NCBI RefSeq assembly: GCF_017161325.1
Contig: NZ_CP045670.1
Location: forward strand, 2,163,367 to 2,227,366
From: Treponema pedis
Lineage (GTDB): Bacteria > Spirochaetota > Spirochaetia > Treponematales > Treponemataceae
Direction: 5' to 3'
DNA length: 64,000 nucleotides
Both the position numbers and the translations under genes were made by a program. The notes beneath the pieces are model-generated. The model had not been told where the DNA came from and did no database searches. It saw only the letters and a program-made list of their open reading frames with translations. This document shows, in pieces, positions 54,347 to 63,847 of the stretch; within the stretch, counting starts at the first letter, position 1, and each line of letters starts with the position of its first letter.

Positions 54347-55732
54347 TTAATGTACTTCCTCTATTTTTGCACCGCATACTTTTAAATCTTCAATAAAAGA
54401 AGGATAAGTTACGCTTATACATTCGGTTCCGCCGATTTCCGAAAAATCCGCACCTACGGCGCAAGGTTTTTTCGGGGCAATCCCCAAGCCGGCGGCAACC
54501 GACATCATTGCAATTCTATGGTCGCCTAAGCTTAAAGGGTTTCCGCAATGTAAATTCTTTCCGCCCAGCCCTTTTATAACTAAAAAGTCTTTACCTTCCG
54601 TTATGTCGGCTCCGAATTTACCCAACTCGGAACAAACGGCGCTTACTCTGTCACATTCTTTAAAACGGCAAATACCTATATTTTTTAAAACTGTTTTGCC
54701 GTTTGCAAAACAGGCAACGGCGGACAAAGCGGGAAGTAAATCGGGCATATCCGAAATATCAAACTCACCGCCTGAAAGATTTCCGTTATGCGGAAAAACA
54801 ATAAGAGATTTTTCTTCTTCGTTATACTCCATTTCCGCCCTCATTTTTTTTAAAATACCGACAATTCCCGAATCTCCCTGAACATCGTGTATATCGACAT
54901 TTTTTAATTTCAGTTCGGAATCGGAAGCGATAGCTGCCGCAATCGGAAAAGCGGCCGCCGACCAATCTCCAGTAATTCTTTTTTTAAATGCTTTAACTTT
55001 TTGCCCGCCTTTAATTTGAATTTTTTTAAAATCCCGTGAAACGGTAAAATTTATTCCGCAGATTTTTAACCACTCGAGCGTCATTTTAAGATAGGGCAGC
55101 TCCCCCGCCCTTTTTAAATTTACGTTTAAATGCCCTTCTCTTAATGCGGAAGAAAATAAAAGGCCGGTTACAGGTTGGGAAAAATCTCCGGTAAGGCGGC
55201 AACTTTGATGTAAATTTAAATCTTTACCGCATATTTTAACCGGAGCCTTTTTTGCTTCCGTCGAAAAAGCATAATCTATTCCCAAGGCCTCATAAATTTC
55301 GGCAAGCGGAGAAGCCGGACGGTTACAAAGAGATGCATCTCCGGTAAAAATAAATTCAAAAGGAAGAGCCGTAAGCGCCGCACCCAAAAAGTAAAAAACC
55401 GAGCCCGAATTACCGGCATAAAGTTCAACAGGTTTATTTTTTAAGCCGGAAATAAACCCTTTTATTCCGCATGCCGGAGGAGTTACCTTTGCAAGAAATT
55501 CTTTTGAAGCGGTTTTATAAATTTTTATTTTTACTCCGAGTTTTTGTAAAACGGAAACGGCGCTTTTAACGTCTCCGCTTATTAAAATATTTTCTATCTC
55601 GGAAATATCGTCCGCAAATGAAGCTAAAATTAAGGCTCTAATCGAATGGCTTTTTGAAGGCGGGATACATATTTCGGCAGGTCCTCCGCCTTTACAGGAT
55701 ATAAGCTCGGATTTTTTTACGCGGACAAACAT
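54347..55732 (-). CDS. aroA: 3-phosphoshikimate 1-carboxyvinyltransferase
   Basis: A 461-residue EPSP synthase of the shikimate pathway, joining PEP to shikimate-3-phosphate. PPSKSHSIRALILASFA (about 24-40) and LYAGNSGSVFYFLGAALTA (about 108-126, where NSGS replaces the usual NAGT) are the substrate motifs; DHRIAMMSVAAGL is the C-terminal signature. The length is slightly above average. It lies three bases after the hemerythrin gene, though no functional link is evident. Confidence 0.93.
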   Translation of the reverse strand: MFVRVKKSELISCKGGGPAEICIPPSKSHSIRALILASFADDISEIENILISGDVKSAVSVLQKLGVKIKIYKTASKEFLAKVTPPACGIKGFISGLKNKPVELYAGNSGSVFYFLGAALTALPFEFIFTGDASLCNRPASPLAEIYEALGIDYAFSTEAKKAPVKICGKDLNLHQSCRLTGDFSQPVTGLLFSSALREGHLNVNLKRAGELPYLKMTLEWLKICGINFTVSRDFKKIQIKGGQKVKAFKKRITGDWSAAAFPIAAAIASDSELKLKNVDIHDVQGDSGIVGILKKMRAEMEYNEEEKSLIVFPHNGNLSGGEFDISDMPDLLPALSAVACFANGKTVLKNIGICRFKECDRVSAVCSELGKFGADITEGKDFLVIKGLGGKNLHCGNPLSLGDHRIAMMSVAAGLGIAPKKPCAVGADFSEIGGTECISVTYPSFIEDLKVCGAKIEEVH

Positions 55733-55735
55733 TAT

Positions 55736-56182
55736 TTAAAATTTTTCGTTAGGATAGTTTTCATGAACATAATCCGACCATCTATGGTCTTTTGCTGCTA
55801 TATGTTCCAAAAGCCATTTTCCTAAAAAATTATAAAATTCAATTCCGGCGTCCATATCTCCTGAAGCAAGAATTTTCAAGTTTTCGTTTATTTTGGAAAT
55901 AAATTCTTCATGAATTTTCGCATGCTGCTCAAAAAACGGACACTTATATTTTGAAATTATTTTTTCTTCTTCACAAAAATGATACTTGGTATAATCGGAA
56001 AGCTCTTTTAAAACCTTTCCTATATTTAAGCTATATTCTTTTTGAGAGCATTTAAGTAAAGAAGCAAAGTCTTTAATAATGAGTAATAACTTTTTATGAT
56101 GCAAATCTATACAAGTATAACCTACGCTTAAAGAGTCGTCCCATACATATTCATTGATTTTTTTCATATCTAATTTTATCAC
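55736..56182 (-). CDS. Bacteriohemerythrin
   Basis: A 148-residue four-helix protein with a full set of diiron ligands: H28, H68, E72, H87, H91, H127 and D132. Bacteriohemerythrins bind oxygen or iron; in anaerobes they are thought to deliver or sense oxygen. The second Met (MKKINEYVWDD, residue 6) is an alternative start with the more typical N-terminus. It is cotranscribed with aroA, probably by chance of position. Confidence 0.92.
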   Translation of the reverse strand: MIKLDMKKINEYVWDDSLSVGYTCIDLHHKKLLLIIKDFASLLKCSQKEYSLNIGKVLKELSDYTKYHFCEEEKIISKYKCPFFEQHAKIHEEFISKINENLKILASGDMDAGIEFYNFLGKWLLEHIAAKDHRWSDYVHENYPNEKF

Positions 56183-56263
56183 TTAGACAGCGGTAAAGTC
56201 AATACACCGAGAAGTTATTTTTTATAAACTTTAGGTATCGAAACTCTTTATACGATAACGAAA

Positions 56264-58069
56264 TTAATTTTCTTTGGTTTTTAAAACCGCTAAAAACGCC
56301 GACTGCGGAAGTTCCACATCTCCTATCATCTTCATACGTTTTTTACCTTCTTTTTGTTTTTCAAGAAGTTTACGTTTACGCGTAATATCTCCGCCGTAGC
56401 ACTTTGCCAAAACGTCCTTACGTAAAGCGGAAATGGTTTCACGTGCGATTATTTGACTTCCTATTGCTCCCTGAATAGGAATTTTAAATTGTTGCCGTGG
56501 AATTTCATCTTTAAGCTGCTCGCAAACGCGGCGGGCCTTATCGTAGGCTCCGGGCTTATATGCAAGCTGTGCAAGAGCATCAACGGGTTTTCCGTTTATA
56601 AGGATATCTATTTTTGCCAAATCGGTAGGGCGGGTACCTATAACCTCATAGTCGAAAGAAGCGTATCCTCGACTGATACTTTTCAGCCTATCGTAAAAAT
56701 CAAAAAGAACTTCCGAAAGAGGCATCTCGTAAGTCATCTCTACGCGCTTTTCATCAAGATACGTCATATTGGTTTGTACTCCGCGTTTTTCCATACAAAG
56801 TGACATGACGTTACCCAAATACGTAGAAGGCGTAATAACAACCGCTTTTATATAAGGTTCTTCCGCGGAAGCGATTAGCCCCTCGTCGGGGTAGTCGGCG
56901 GGATTATCGCAAATTATCGTTTCGCCCGTGCGCATTGTAAGCTTATATCTTACCGAAGGCGCGGTAAAGATAACCGATTGATTGAATTCTCTTTCAAGCC
57001 TTTCTTGAACTATTTCCAAATGCAAAAGCCCTAAAAAGCCGCAGCGAAACCCGTGTCCTAGGGCCAAAGAAGAATCTTTTTCCCAAGTTAAACTTGCATC
57101 GTTTAATTTAAGTTTTTCAAAGGCCTCTCTTAATTCTTCATAATCGTTCGTATCTGTAGGATAAACCGAAGAAAAAACAACCGGTTTTACTTCTTTAAAA
57201 CCTGCAAGAGGCGCCTTGCATGGAAAAGCCGCATCCGTAATTGTATCTCCGACACCTACATCGGAAACCGTTTTTATGCCCGCTATTATATAACCTACTT
57301 CTCCCGCTTGAAGAGAGTCCTGTTTAACCAAATCAAGGACAAAACAGCCTGTTTCTTCAACCTTATATTCAACTCCGGTATTCATAAAGCGTACCGTCAT
57401 TCCGGGTTTGATAATTCCTTCAAAAACCCTTACGTGAACTATAATGCCGCGATACGGGTCGCAATTGCAATCGAAAATAAGGGCTTGCAGAGGATTTGAG
57501 CTTAACCCCTTTGGCGGGGGAAAGCAGTGTACTATAGACTCAAAAAGAGCATCTATATTCTCCCCTGTCTTTGCGGACACCGAAACTGCGCTTTCGGAAT
57601 CAAGCCCCAAATCATGTTCTATTTGATGTTTTGCGGCGGGAATATCGGCAGCGGGTAAATCTATTTTGTTAATTACAGGAAGAATTTCCAAATCATGTTC
57701 CAAGGCCAAATACATATTTGAAAGGGTTTGAGATTCCACACCTTGAGTCGCATCTACAATTAAAATCGCTCCTTCGCAGGAAGCTATTGCACGGGAAACT
57801 TCATACGAAAAATCGACATGACCGGGAGTATCTACAAAATTTAAAACATAATCTTTTCCGTCTTTTGCAGTGTATGGAATACGCACGGCATGGCTTTTAA
57901 TTGTTATACCGCGCTCTCTTTCTATATCCATATCGTCGGTCATTTGATTGCGCTGATAGCGTTCATCTATAATTTCGGTTTTTTCGATAAGTCTATCCGC
58001 AAGAGTGGATTTACCGTGGTCAATATGTGCAACAATACAAAAATTCCGTATATTTTCAGGCTTTAACAT
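56264..58069 (-). CDS. lepA: Elongation factor 4 (LepA)
   Basis: A 601-residue ribosomal GTPase. AHIDHGKSTLADRL is the P loop, MDIERERGITIK the switch I, VDTPGHVDFSYEV the switch II, and NKIDLPAADI gives the base specificity. The LepA-specific C-terminal domain (QAFKIPIQGAIGSQIIARE-like, about 520-595) is complete. The start codon lies eight bases below a consensus -10, so the mRNA is probably leaderless. Confidence 0.97.
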   Translation of the reverse strand: MLKPENIRNFCIVAHIDHGKSTLADRLIEKTEIIDERYQRNQMTDDMDIERERGITIKSHAVRIPYTAKDGKDYVLNFVDTPGHVDFSYEVSRAIASCEGAILIVDATQGVESQTLSNMYLALEHDLEILPVINKIDLPAADIPAAKHQIEHDLGLDSESAVSVSAKTGENIDALFESIVHCFPPPKGLSSNPLQALIFDCNCDPYRGIIVHVRVFEGIIKPGMTVRFMNTGVEYKVEETGCFVLDLVKQDSLQAGEVGYIIAGIKTVSDVGVGDTITDAAFPCKAPLAGFKEVKPVVFSSVYPTDTNDYEELREAFEKLKLNDASLTWEKDSSLALGHGFRCGFLGLLHLEIVQERLEREFNQSVIFTAPSVRYKLTMRTGETIICDNPADYPDEGLIASAEEPYIKAVVITPSTYLGNVMSLCMEKRGVQTNMTYLDEKRVEMTYEMPLSEVLFDFYDRLKSISRGYASFDYEVIGTRPTDLAKIDILINGKPVDALAQLAYKPGAYDKARRVCEQLKDEIPRQQFKIPIQGAIGSQIIARETISALRKDVLAKCYGGDITRKRKLLEKQKEGKKRMKMIGDVELPQSAFLAVLKTKEN

Positions 58070-58077
58070 AAGCCGTT

Positions 58078-58106
58078 ATTATAATAAAAAAATAGGCTTA
58101 TGTCCA
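58078..58106 (-). promoter_or_regulatory. lepA promoter, probably leaderless
   Basis: On the minus strand TGGACA (58101-58106), a 17-base spacer and TATAAT (58078-58083). Only eight bases separate the -10 from the ATG at 58069, so the predicted transcript starts at or next to the start codon. Confidence 0.72.
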
Positions 58107-58148
58107 TAAGTTTAAAGCATATATAATTAACCGATATTAAATCATCTC

Positions 58149-58177
58149 TTGATATTCGGCAAAAATTGTTTTATAGT
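58149..58177 (+). promoter_or_regulatory. pyrE promoter, probably leaderless
   Basis: TTGATA (58149-58154), a 17-base spacer and TATAGT (58172-58177), with eight bases to the ATG at 58186. AAGGG sits only two bases before the ATG and would lie outside or at the very edge of the mRNA. The promoter is back-to-back with that of lepA. Confidence 0.65.
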
Positions 58178-58185
58178 ATAAGGGT

Positions 58186-58893
58186 ATGAATTTATTTACA
58201 GAAAAAATCAATTCCGTTCAAAAAAAATACGGAGCAAAACTTGCACAACAAGCCTTTAAATTGGGAGCTATTAAACTTTCTCCGGAAGAACCTTTTACTT
58301 GGGCTTCGGGTTACCGCATGCCGATTTATAACGATAACCGCCGTTTTTTATCCGTGCCGGAATTGAGGCTTTGCATTGCGGAAGCCTTTACGGAGCTTTT
58401 AAAAGCCGTAGATTTTAATCCCGATTGGCTTGCCGGAACGGCAACGGCAGGTATTCCTCATGCGGTTACCCTAGCCGACCTTTTAAAAAAGCCCGTTTCT
58501 TATGTACGCTCAAGCGGAAAAGACCACGGGTTAAAAAATCTGATAGAAGGTCTCGGAGCAAATGCCGATTACGGCAAAACTTCGGTACTCGTTATTGAAG
58601 ATTTAATTTCTACAGGCGGAAGTTCCATAAAAGCGGTAGAGGTGGTAAGACTTGCAAACGGAACAGTTCCGTTTTGTTTCGCCATTTTTTCTTACGGTTT
58701 TGAAGAGGCGGAAAAAGCCTTTTCAGAGCTTAAACCGGCGTGTATACCCGTAACCGTTTTAGATTATAATCTTATGCTTGATGAAGCTTTAAAAGAAAAT
58801 TATATAAGCGGAACGGAGAAAAAAAGTTTATCCGAATGGAGAGAAGCTCCTTTTGAGTGGGGAGAAAAGCGCGGATTTTATAAAGTTAAATAG
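58186..58893 (+). CDS. pyrE: Orotate phosphoribosyltransferase
   Basis: A 235-residue enzyme of pyrimidine synthesis, making OMP from orotate and PRPP. VLVIEDLISTGGSS (about 143-156) is the PRPP loop, and SSGKDHGLKNLIEG carries the mobile catalytic loop. WASGYRMPIYNDNRRF is the typical orotate-binding N-terminal region. It stands alone, divergent from lepA. Confidence 0.95.
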   Translation: MNLFTEKINSVQKKYGAKLAQQAFKLGAIKLSPEEPFTWASGYRMPIYNDNRRFLSVPELRLCIAEAFTELLKAVDFNPDWLAGTATAGIPHAVTLADLLKKPVSYVRSSGKDHGLKNLIEGLGANADYGKTSVLVIEDLISTGGSSIKAVEVVRLANGTVPFCFAIFSYGFEEAEKAFSELKPACIPVTVLDYNLMLDEALKENYISGTEKKSLSEWREAPFEWGEKRGFYKVK

Positions 58894-59017
58894 GCTTTAT
58901 AACAAACCGTATTTTATTAAAATTTTATAGAAAATTACAATATAAGGGGCTTTTAATTTATAAAAAAAATGTATTATAATTTTACAAATTAAAAGTACAA
59001 TTAAGGAGGTACTTGAC

Positions 59018-61176
59018 ATGAAAGCAGAGAATAAATATACTACCCCCCCCCCCCCCCCCCCATACAATCACAGAAAAATAAAGTAAAAAAAATTATTTCC
59101 ATTCAAAAAAAATTAACGCTCATTTTCGGCGGACTTGTATTTATTGTAGTAGCATCTCAGGGTGTTCTGGGTGCGTTTATAGCACGAAAAGCGGTTTTGG
59201 AAAAAATCGAAACGCATTTAAAAGATAAGGCTTCGGATACTGCCGAAATAATTGACGCTAAAGTTACGGCCTTTATAAGTTTTATAGAAGGAGTTTCCCG
59301 CTCTTCCTTATTGCGGGACTTAAATGTTTCCTATGCCGAAAAAATCGCAGCTTTAAAAAGAGAAGCGGCCTTTAACCCGAGAATAGTGGAATTTAACATA
59401 ACCGATTTAAAAGGGAACTGCCATGTATTTGACGGACGCATTATTCATGTAAGCGATAGAGAATGGTATCAAACGGCTCTTTCCGGAAAAACCTTTGTTA
59501 CCGAATCATATATTTCGAGAACGGATAATAAATTGATGAATACACTTGCCGTTCCTATTTACGGATTTGACAATACCATTATAGGAGTTTTATCCGCCGA
59601 TACGCCTGCTACAAAACTTTCCGAAGATATAAGCCACATTACCGTAGGAAAAACGGGTAATTGTTTTATTTTAGGTTTAACCGGTAAAACAATTGCGCAC
59701 CAAAACACAAATTTGGTTTTAAAAGAAGACAATTTTCAGGAAACTGCAAAAACCGATTCTTCTTTTGCTTCAATTGCAGCCTTTGCAAAAAAAGCTATGC
59801 AGGACAAAAACTCCTCAATAGGATATTATAATTTTAATAATCAAGATACTATCGCTTCTTATGCTACAATGAAAACAACGGGTTGGAAGGTTATCGTAAA
59901 AGCACCGTTAAACGAATTTATGGATACCGTGCAAATTTTGCAACAATCAATGGCAACAAGCGGAACGGTTTTTGTAATATGTACCCTTATTTTGGTATTT
60001 ATAATAGCTCACAGGATAGTAGTTCCGCTGAGAAAGGTTGTTAACGGCCTTCAAACCATTGCGCAAGGAGACGGAGATTTACGCACAAGGCTTCCTTTGA
60101 TAGGACGGGACGAAATTACTCTTTTATCCGATTATTTTAACCGAACAATAGAAAAAATCGGCAACTCAATTAAATCGGTAAGCGACAGCACCGATCTAAT
60201 GCACAATATAGGTAGCAACCTTTCAAGCAATATGACCGAAACCGCCAGTGCGGTACAGCAAATAAATTCCAATATTGAAGGTATAAAAGAACAGGCTATA
60301 ACACAGGCTGCAAGTGTTACGGAAACTGCGGCAACTATAGAGCAAATTATTAAAACAATAAAGCAGCTTGCTTCAAGTATAGAATTGCAGGGAACAAGCG
60401 TTATACGTTCCTCTTCCTCAATAGAAGAAATGGTAGCAAATATTAACTCAATATCTCAAACACTGGAAAAAAACAATGAGCTAATAAAAAATCTGTACGA
60501 TAAAACCATAAAAGGAAAAGAAGGAGCCAGAACGGCTAATACGGTTGTTATGCAAATGGCCGAACAATCCGATTCTCTTTTGGAAGCGAGTCTTGTTATT
60601 CAACATATTGCAAGTCAAACCAACCTCCTTGCTATGAATGCCGCAATAGAAGCCGCTCATGCAGGAGATGCCGGAAAAGGTTTTGCGGTTGTCGCCGATG
60701 AAATAAGAAAACTTGCCGAAGAATCGAATGCGCAGGGCAAACAAATAGGAGCCGTTTTAAAAGAGTCGGCAGAAATTATAAAAAAAATGATTGCCGCAGG
60801 CAACGGAGCGGAACAGGCCTTTGATGAAGTTTACGAACTTACCCACAATATTTCAGAGCAGGAAGATTTTATTATGTCTTCAATGAAAGAACAGGCGGAA
60901 GGAAGCCGTGAGGTACTTAATGCAATAAGCGATATAAAAGCTATTACCGAAAAGGTAAAATCCGGTTCCGACGAAATGCTCGAAGGCAGTGAAGAAGTGG
61001 CACAGGAAATGAAAAAACTGGATAACCTGACCCGCATTATCACAGGCAGTATGAATGAAATGGCTTCAGGCTCCGTACAAATAAATGAAGCGGTACAGGA
61101 AGTCAATGAGCTTACTCAACAAAATAAGCAAAGTATAGAAGAACTGGTAAGCGAAGTTAAAAAATTTAAGATATAA
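59018..61176 (+). CDS. Methyl-accepting chemotaxis protein, currently out of phase at a poly-C tract
   Basis: A strong ribosome site (AAGGAGGT, 59003-59010) precedes the ATG at 59018. After nine codons a run of 19 C shifts the frame and translation stops after 22 codons. In the frame after the tract, the chain runs unbroken from codons for [20 protein letters not shown] to the stop at 61176. It has membrane helix 1 ([18 protein letters not shown]), a Cache-type sensor, membrane helix 2 ([19 protein letters not shown]), HAMP, and an MA signalling domain with the conserved hairpin ([20 protein letters not shown]). With 17 or 20 C the protein is 718 or 719 residues. Without a shift, only a TTG at 59197 without a ribosome site could start it, losing helix 1. 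Confidence 0.88.
59043..59061 (+). repeat. Poly-C tract of 19 bases in the chemoreceptor gene
   Basis: Nineteen consecutive C bases lie 25 bases after the ATG and encode a run of Pro. Such tracts mutate by slippage. The present count puts the receptor out of frame; 17 and 20 C put it in frame, and 18 and 19 do not. No other homopolymer of this length occurs in the window. Confidence 0.95.
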
Positions 61177-61210
61177 GAGGTTTAAATCTTTTAAATAAGT
61201 TTTAACTCCT

Positions 61211-61249
61211 TGAAGAGCCTTAAAAACTTCCGTTTTTAAAGGCTCTTCA
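61211..61249. terminator. Long hairpin after the chemoreceptor gene
   Basis: TGAAGAGCCTT-AAAAAC, loop TTCC, GTTTTTAAAGGCTCTTCA: a stem of about 17 bp with one bulge, between the convergent chemoreceptor and rseP genes. It has no T run, so termination may be weak or bidirectional. Confidence 0.55.
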
Positions 61250-61308
61250 GCCGTACAGCGGGTTTATAAAAGCTCCTATGTAAGCAAAAAAAAAGGAGTA
61301 AAAAAAAA

Positions 61309-62662
61309 TTATCCTTTAAAGAAAAACCAAAAATCTCCCCACAAGGCAAATAAAAATACTGCACCGATAAAAGCGAAACCTATAAACTGAATATAATATA
61401 AAATTTTTGGGCGAATTTGCCTTCTTAAAACAAATTCCGTTAAAGCGAATAAGATAAGTCCGCCGTCCAAGACGGGAACCGGCAGTAAATTCATTATAAA
61501 AAGAGAAATGGAAATTAAACTTACTATGTTAAGCACATCGGAAAGTCCTGTTAAAAAACTTTCTTTAAAGCCCTGCTCTGCGGTATCGCCTAAAATATGG
61601 GTTATTCTTAAAGGCCCTGAAACGGCTTGTTTTAAATCCACTCCTTTAAACAATAAACCGAAACTTTTAAAGGTAAGCGCAATGGTTTTATGCGTTAAAA
61701 TAAAACCGTTTATAAAGCTTTTAAAAAATCCTGTTCCCGGTATATCCACCTTAACGGTTTTAATTTTTAAACCTAAATCAAATCCCTGTTCGGTTCGTAT
61801 TAAATTTACCGTTTTCGTTATTTCTTCTCCGTTGCGTAAAACGGTAAATTCGGCCGTTTCCGCAAGAGATTTTTTTTAATACGGCCTCTAAATCCCGCGT
61901 ATTGCGTATTTGCTCCCCGTCCGCCCTTATGATTATATCACCTTCTTTAAGACCGGCCGCTTCAGCCGCAGATGAAGGAACCGTGCCCGCCAATTCCGCA
62001 GGTACGTAAGAATAAAAGCCTATAACTCCCGCCCCTGTTTTAGGGTCGAGTTTCGGTATCAGCTTTTTTTCTAAAATTTCTCCGTTTCTTTCTATCACAA
62101 GAGTTACTTCTTCCTTGGCCTGCGGAACAATCAGTTTTACTATATCGGAAAAAGTTTCCGTTTTTTCTCCGTTTATGCTTAATATCTTATCGCCCATTTC
62201 AAGCCCTGCAAGACGCGCAGGAGAATCGTCCTTTTCGTTATAATAATAAACCGGTGCAATTTGATTCGAGGTTGTATAATATGTTGAGCCTATTGCACTT
62301 ACTATAGATAAGGCTAAAATTGCACTTAAATAATTTGCAAAAGGCCCTGCAAAGGCAATTATAATCCTTTTAAAAGGGTGTACCGAATAAAGCCCTCCTT
62401 CTTCCTTGGGCATTGCCGTAAGTTTTTTTTCGATTGCTTCTCTAAAAGCGTTTTCGCCTTTCATTCCGCAATAGCCCCCCATAGGAATTGCTGAAAGCCT
62501 ATATTCGGTACCGCGGAATTTTTTCTTAAAAAGAACCGGCCCCCAGCCTATCGAAAAAGTTTCTACTATAACACCTGAAAGTTTTGCGGCAATAAAATGC
62601 CCCAGTTCATGTATAAAAACCATTACACTTAAAATAAACAAACCTATTAAAATTTTTATCAT
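61309..62662 (-). pseudogene. rseP: RseP-type site-2 protease, frameshifted at an A8 run
   Basis: RseP/RasP proteases cut membrane anti-sigma factors and signal peptide remnants. The first frame (start 62662) holds the zinc site HELGH at 18-22, GPFANYLSAILALS and two PDZ domains (about 130-280), then leaves the family sequence after DLEAVLKK. A second frame continues with SLAETAEFTVLRNGEE to LLPVPVLDGGLI, the conserved LDG site, and the last helices, ending at 61309. The switch is at an A8 run (61870-61877 on the complement); seven A would give one 450-residue protein. It is a mutation, transcriptional slippage or a sequence error. Confidence 0.85.
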
Positions 62663-62731
62663 AATTTAATTCCTATCCGTAATTTTTTTATCAAATTTAA
62701 ATTTTTATACCGTTTATAAGTTTTAAACGAT

Positions 62732-63847
62732 TTATGCCAACGCCGTTATATATTTTTCGGCGAGTTCTTTTGCCTTACTTTCCAAGCTATAAACTTCCGT
62801 ATAAGAAGAAGGTTTCAAAGTCCAATCGGAATCCAAAACCCTCTGCACTATATAAGCCAAATCGGTAAATTTTATCTTTCCGCAAAAAAACGCCTCAACG
62901 GCTTGTTCATTTGCGGCATTAAACGCAATAGGATAAGCTGCCAGTTTTTCCGCGGCAAGAAAACCCAAATCAAGCATGGGAAAATCTTCCCGTCTGGGCG
63001 GAATAAATTCCAGCTTAAGCATTTTTTCAAAATTTAAAGGCGGCAAATACCCTATAGACATTTTTTCAAAAGAAAGCGCATTTAAAATAGGATTGCGCAT
63101 ATCGGGAGGCGACATTTGCGCATAAACCTCGCCGTTTAAGGTTTGCACCATTGAGTGCACTATGCTTTGAGGGTGTACCGTAACTGTAATCTTGCAGGCC
63201 GGTACTCCGAAAAGTTTTACGGCTTCAATTACTTCCAAAGCCTTGTTTGCAAGAGAAGCGGAATCTATAGTTATTTTTCCGCCCATATTCCATGTAGGGT
63301 GCTTTAGAGCGTCATTTGCCGTCATATTTTTTAATTCTTCAAAAGGGGTATTTCTAAAGGGACCGCCCGAAGCGGTTATAATAATACGGCTTATGTTTTC
63401 TTTTTTATGAGCCGCAATTAAATTAAAGACGGCGGCATGTTCGGAATCGACGGGGATTATTTTTGAGCCTGTTTCCGCAGCGTGTTCAAAAATCAACTCT
63501 CCCGCGGTAACAATCGTTTCTTTATTTGCCAAGGCCAAATCCATACCTGCATTTACAACCTCTACGGAAGCTCTTAAACCCTGTGAGCCGGCAATTCCGT
63601 TTACGGCAATATCCGCATTCGATTCTTCTATCAATTTTTTTACCGTTCCGCTTAAATCCGCTGCGGTGGAATAAAAAAAAGCATTGGGGAATTCGGTTTT
63701 TATTTTTTCCCCGAATTCAATATCCGAGTGAACGGAAAAGCCTGTAAGTTCGAATTTATCCGGGAAGGTACGTAATACGTCAAGCGTACTTTTTCCTATG
63801 GACCCGCTTGCTCCCAAAAGCAAAACTCTTTTTTTTCCGGTTTGCAT
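62732..63847 (-). CDS. dxr: 1-deoxy-D-xylulose 5-phosphate reductoisomerase
   Basis: A 371-residue enzyme (IspC), the second step of the MEP isoprenoid pathway. LLGASGSIGKSTLDVLR (about 10-26) is the NADPH loop. IIPVDSEHAAVF and SGGPFR contain the metal and substrate residues, and HPTWNMGGKITIDSASLANKALE is the core signature. It sits between cdsA and rseP, the usual bacterial order, and its start overlaps the cdsA stop (TAATG). Confidence 0.96.
   Translation of the reverse strand: MQTGKKRVLLLGASGSIGKSTLDVLRTFPDKFELTGFSVHSDIEFGEKIKTEFPNAFFYSTAADLSGTVKKLIEESNADIAVNGIAGSQGLRASVEVVNAGMDLALANKETIVTAGELIFEHAAETGSKIIPVDSEHAAVFNLIAAHKKENISRIIITASGGPFRNTPFEELKNMTANDALKHPTWNMGGKITIDSASLANKALEVIEAVKLFGVPACKITVTVHPQSIVHSMVQTLNGEVYAQMSPPDMRNPILNALSFEKMSIGYLPPLNFEKMLKLEFIPPRREDFPMLDLGFLAAEKLAAYPIAFNAANEQAVEAFFCGKIKFTDLAYIVQRVLDSDWTLKPSSYTEVYSLESKAKELAEKYITALA

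Noticed and set aside
59197-61176. Chemoreceptor starting at TTG 59197
   Set aside because: No ribosome site, and it would remove the first membrane helix, which is encoded upstream in the same frame after the poly-C tract.
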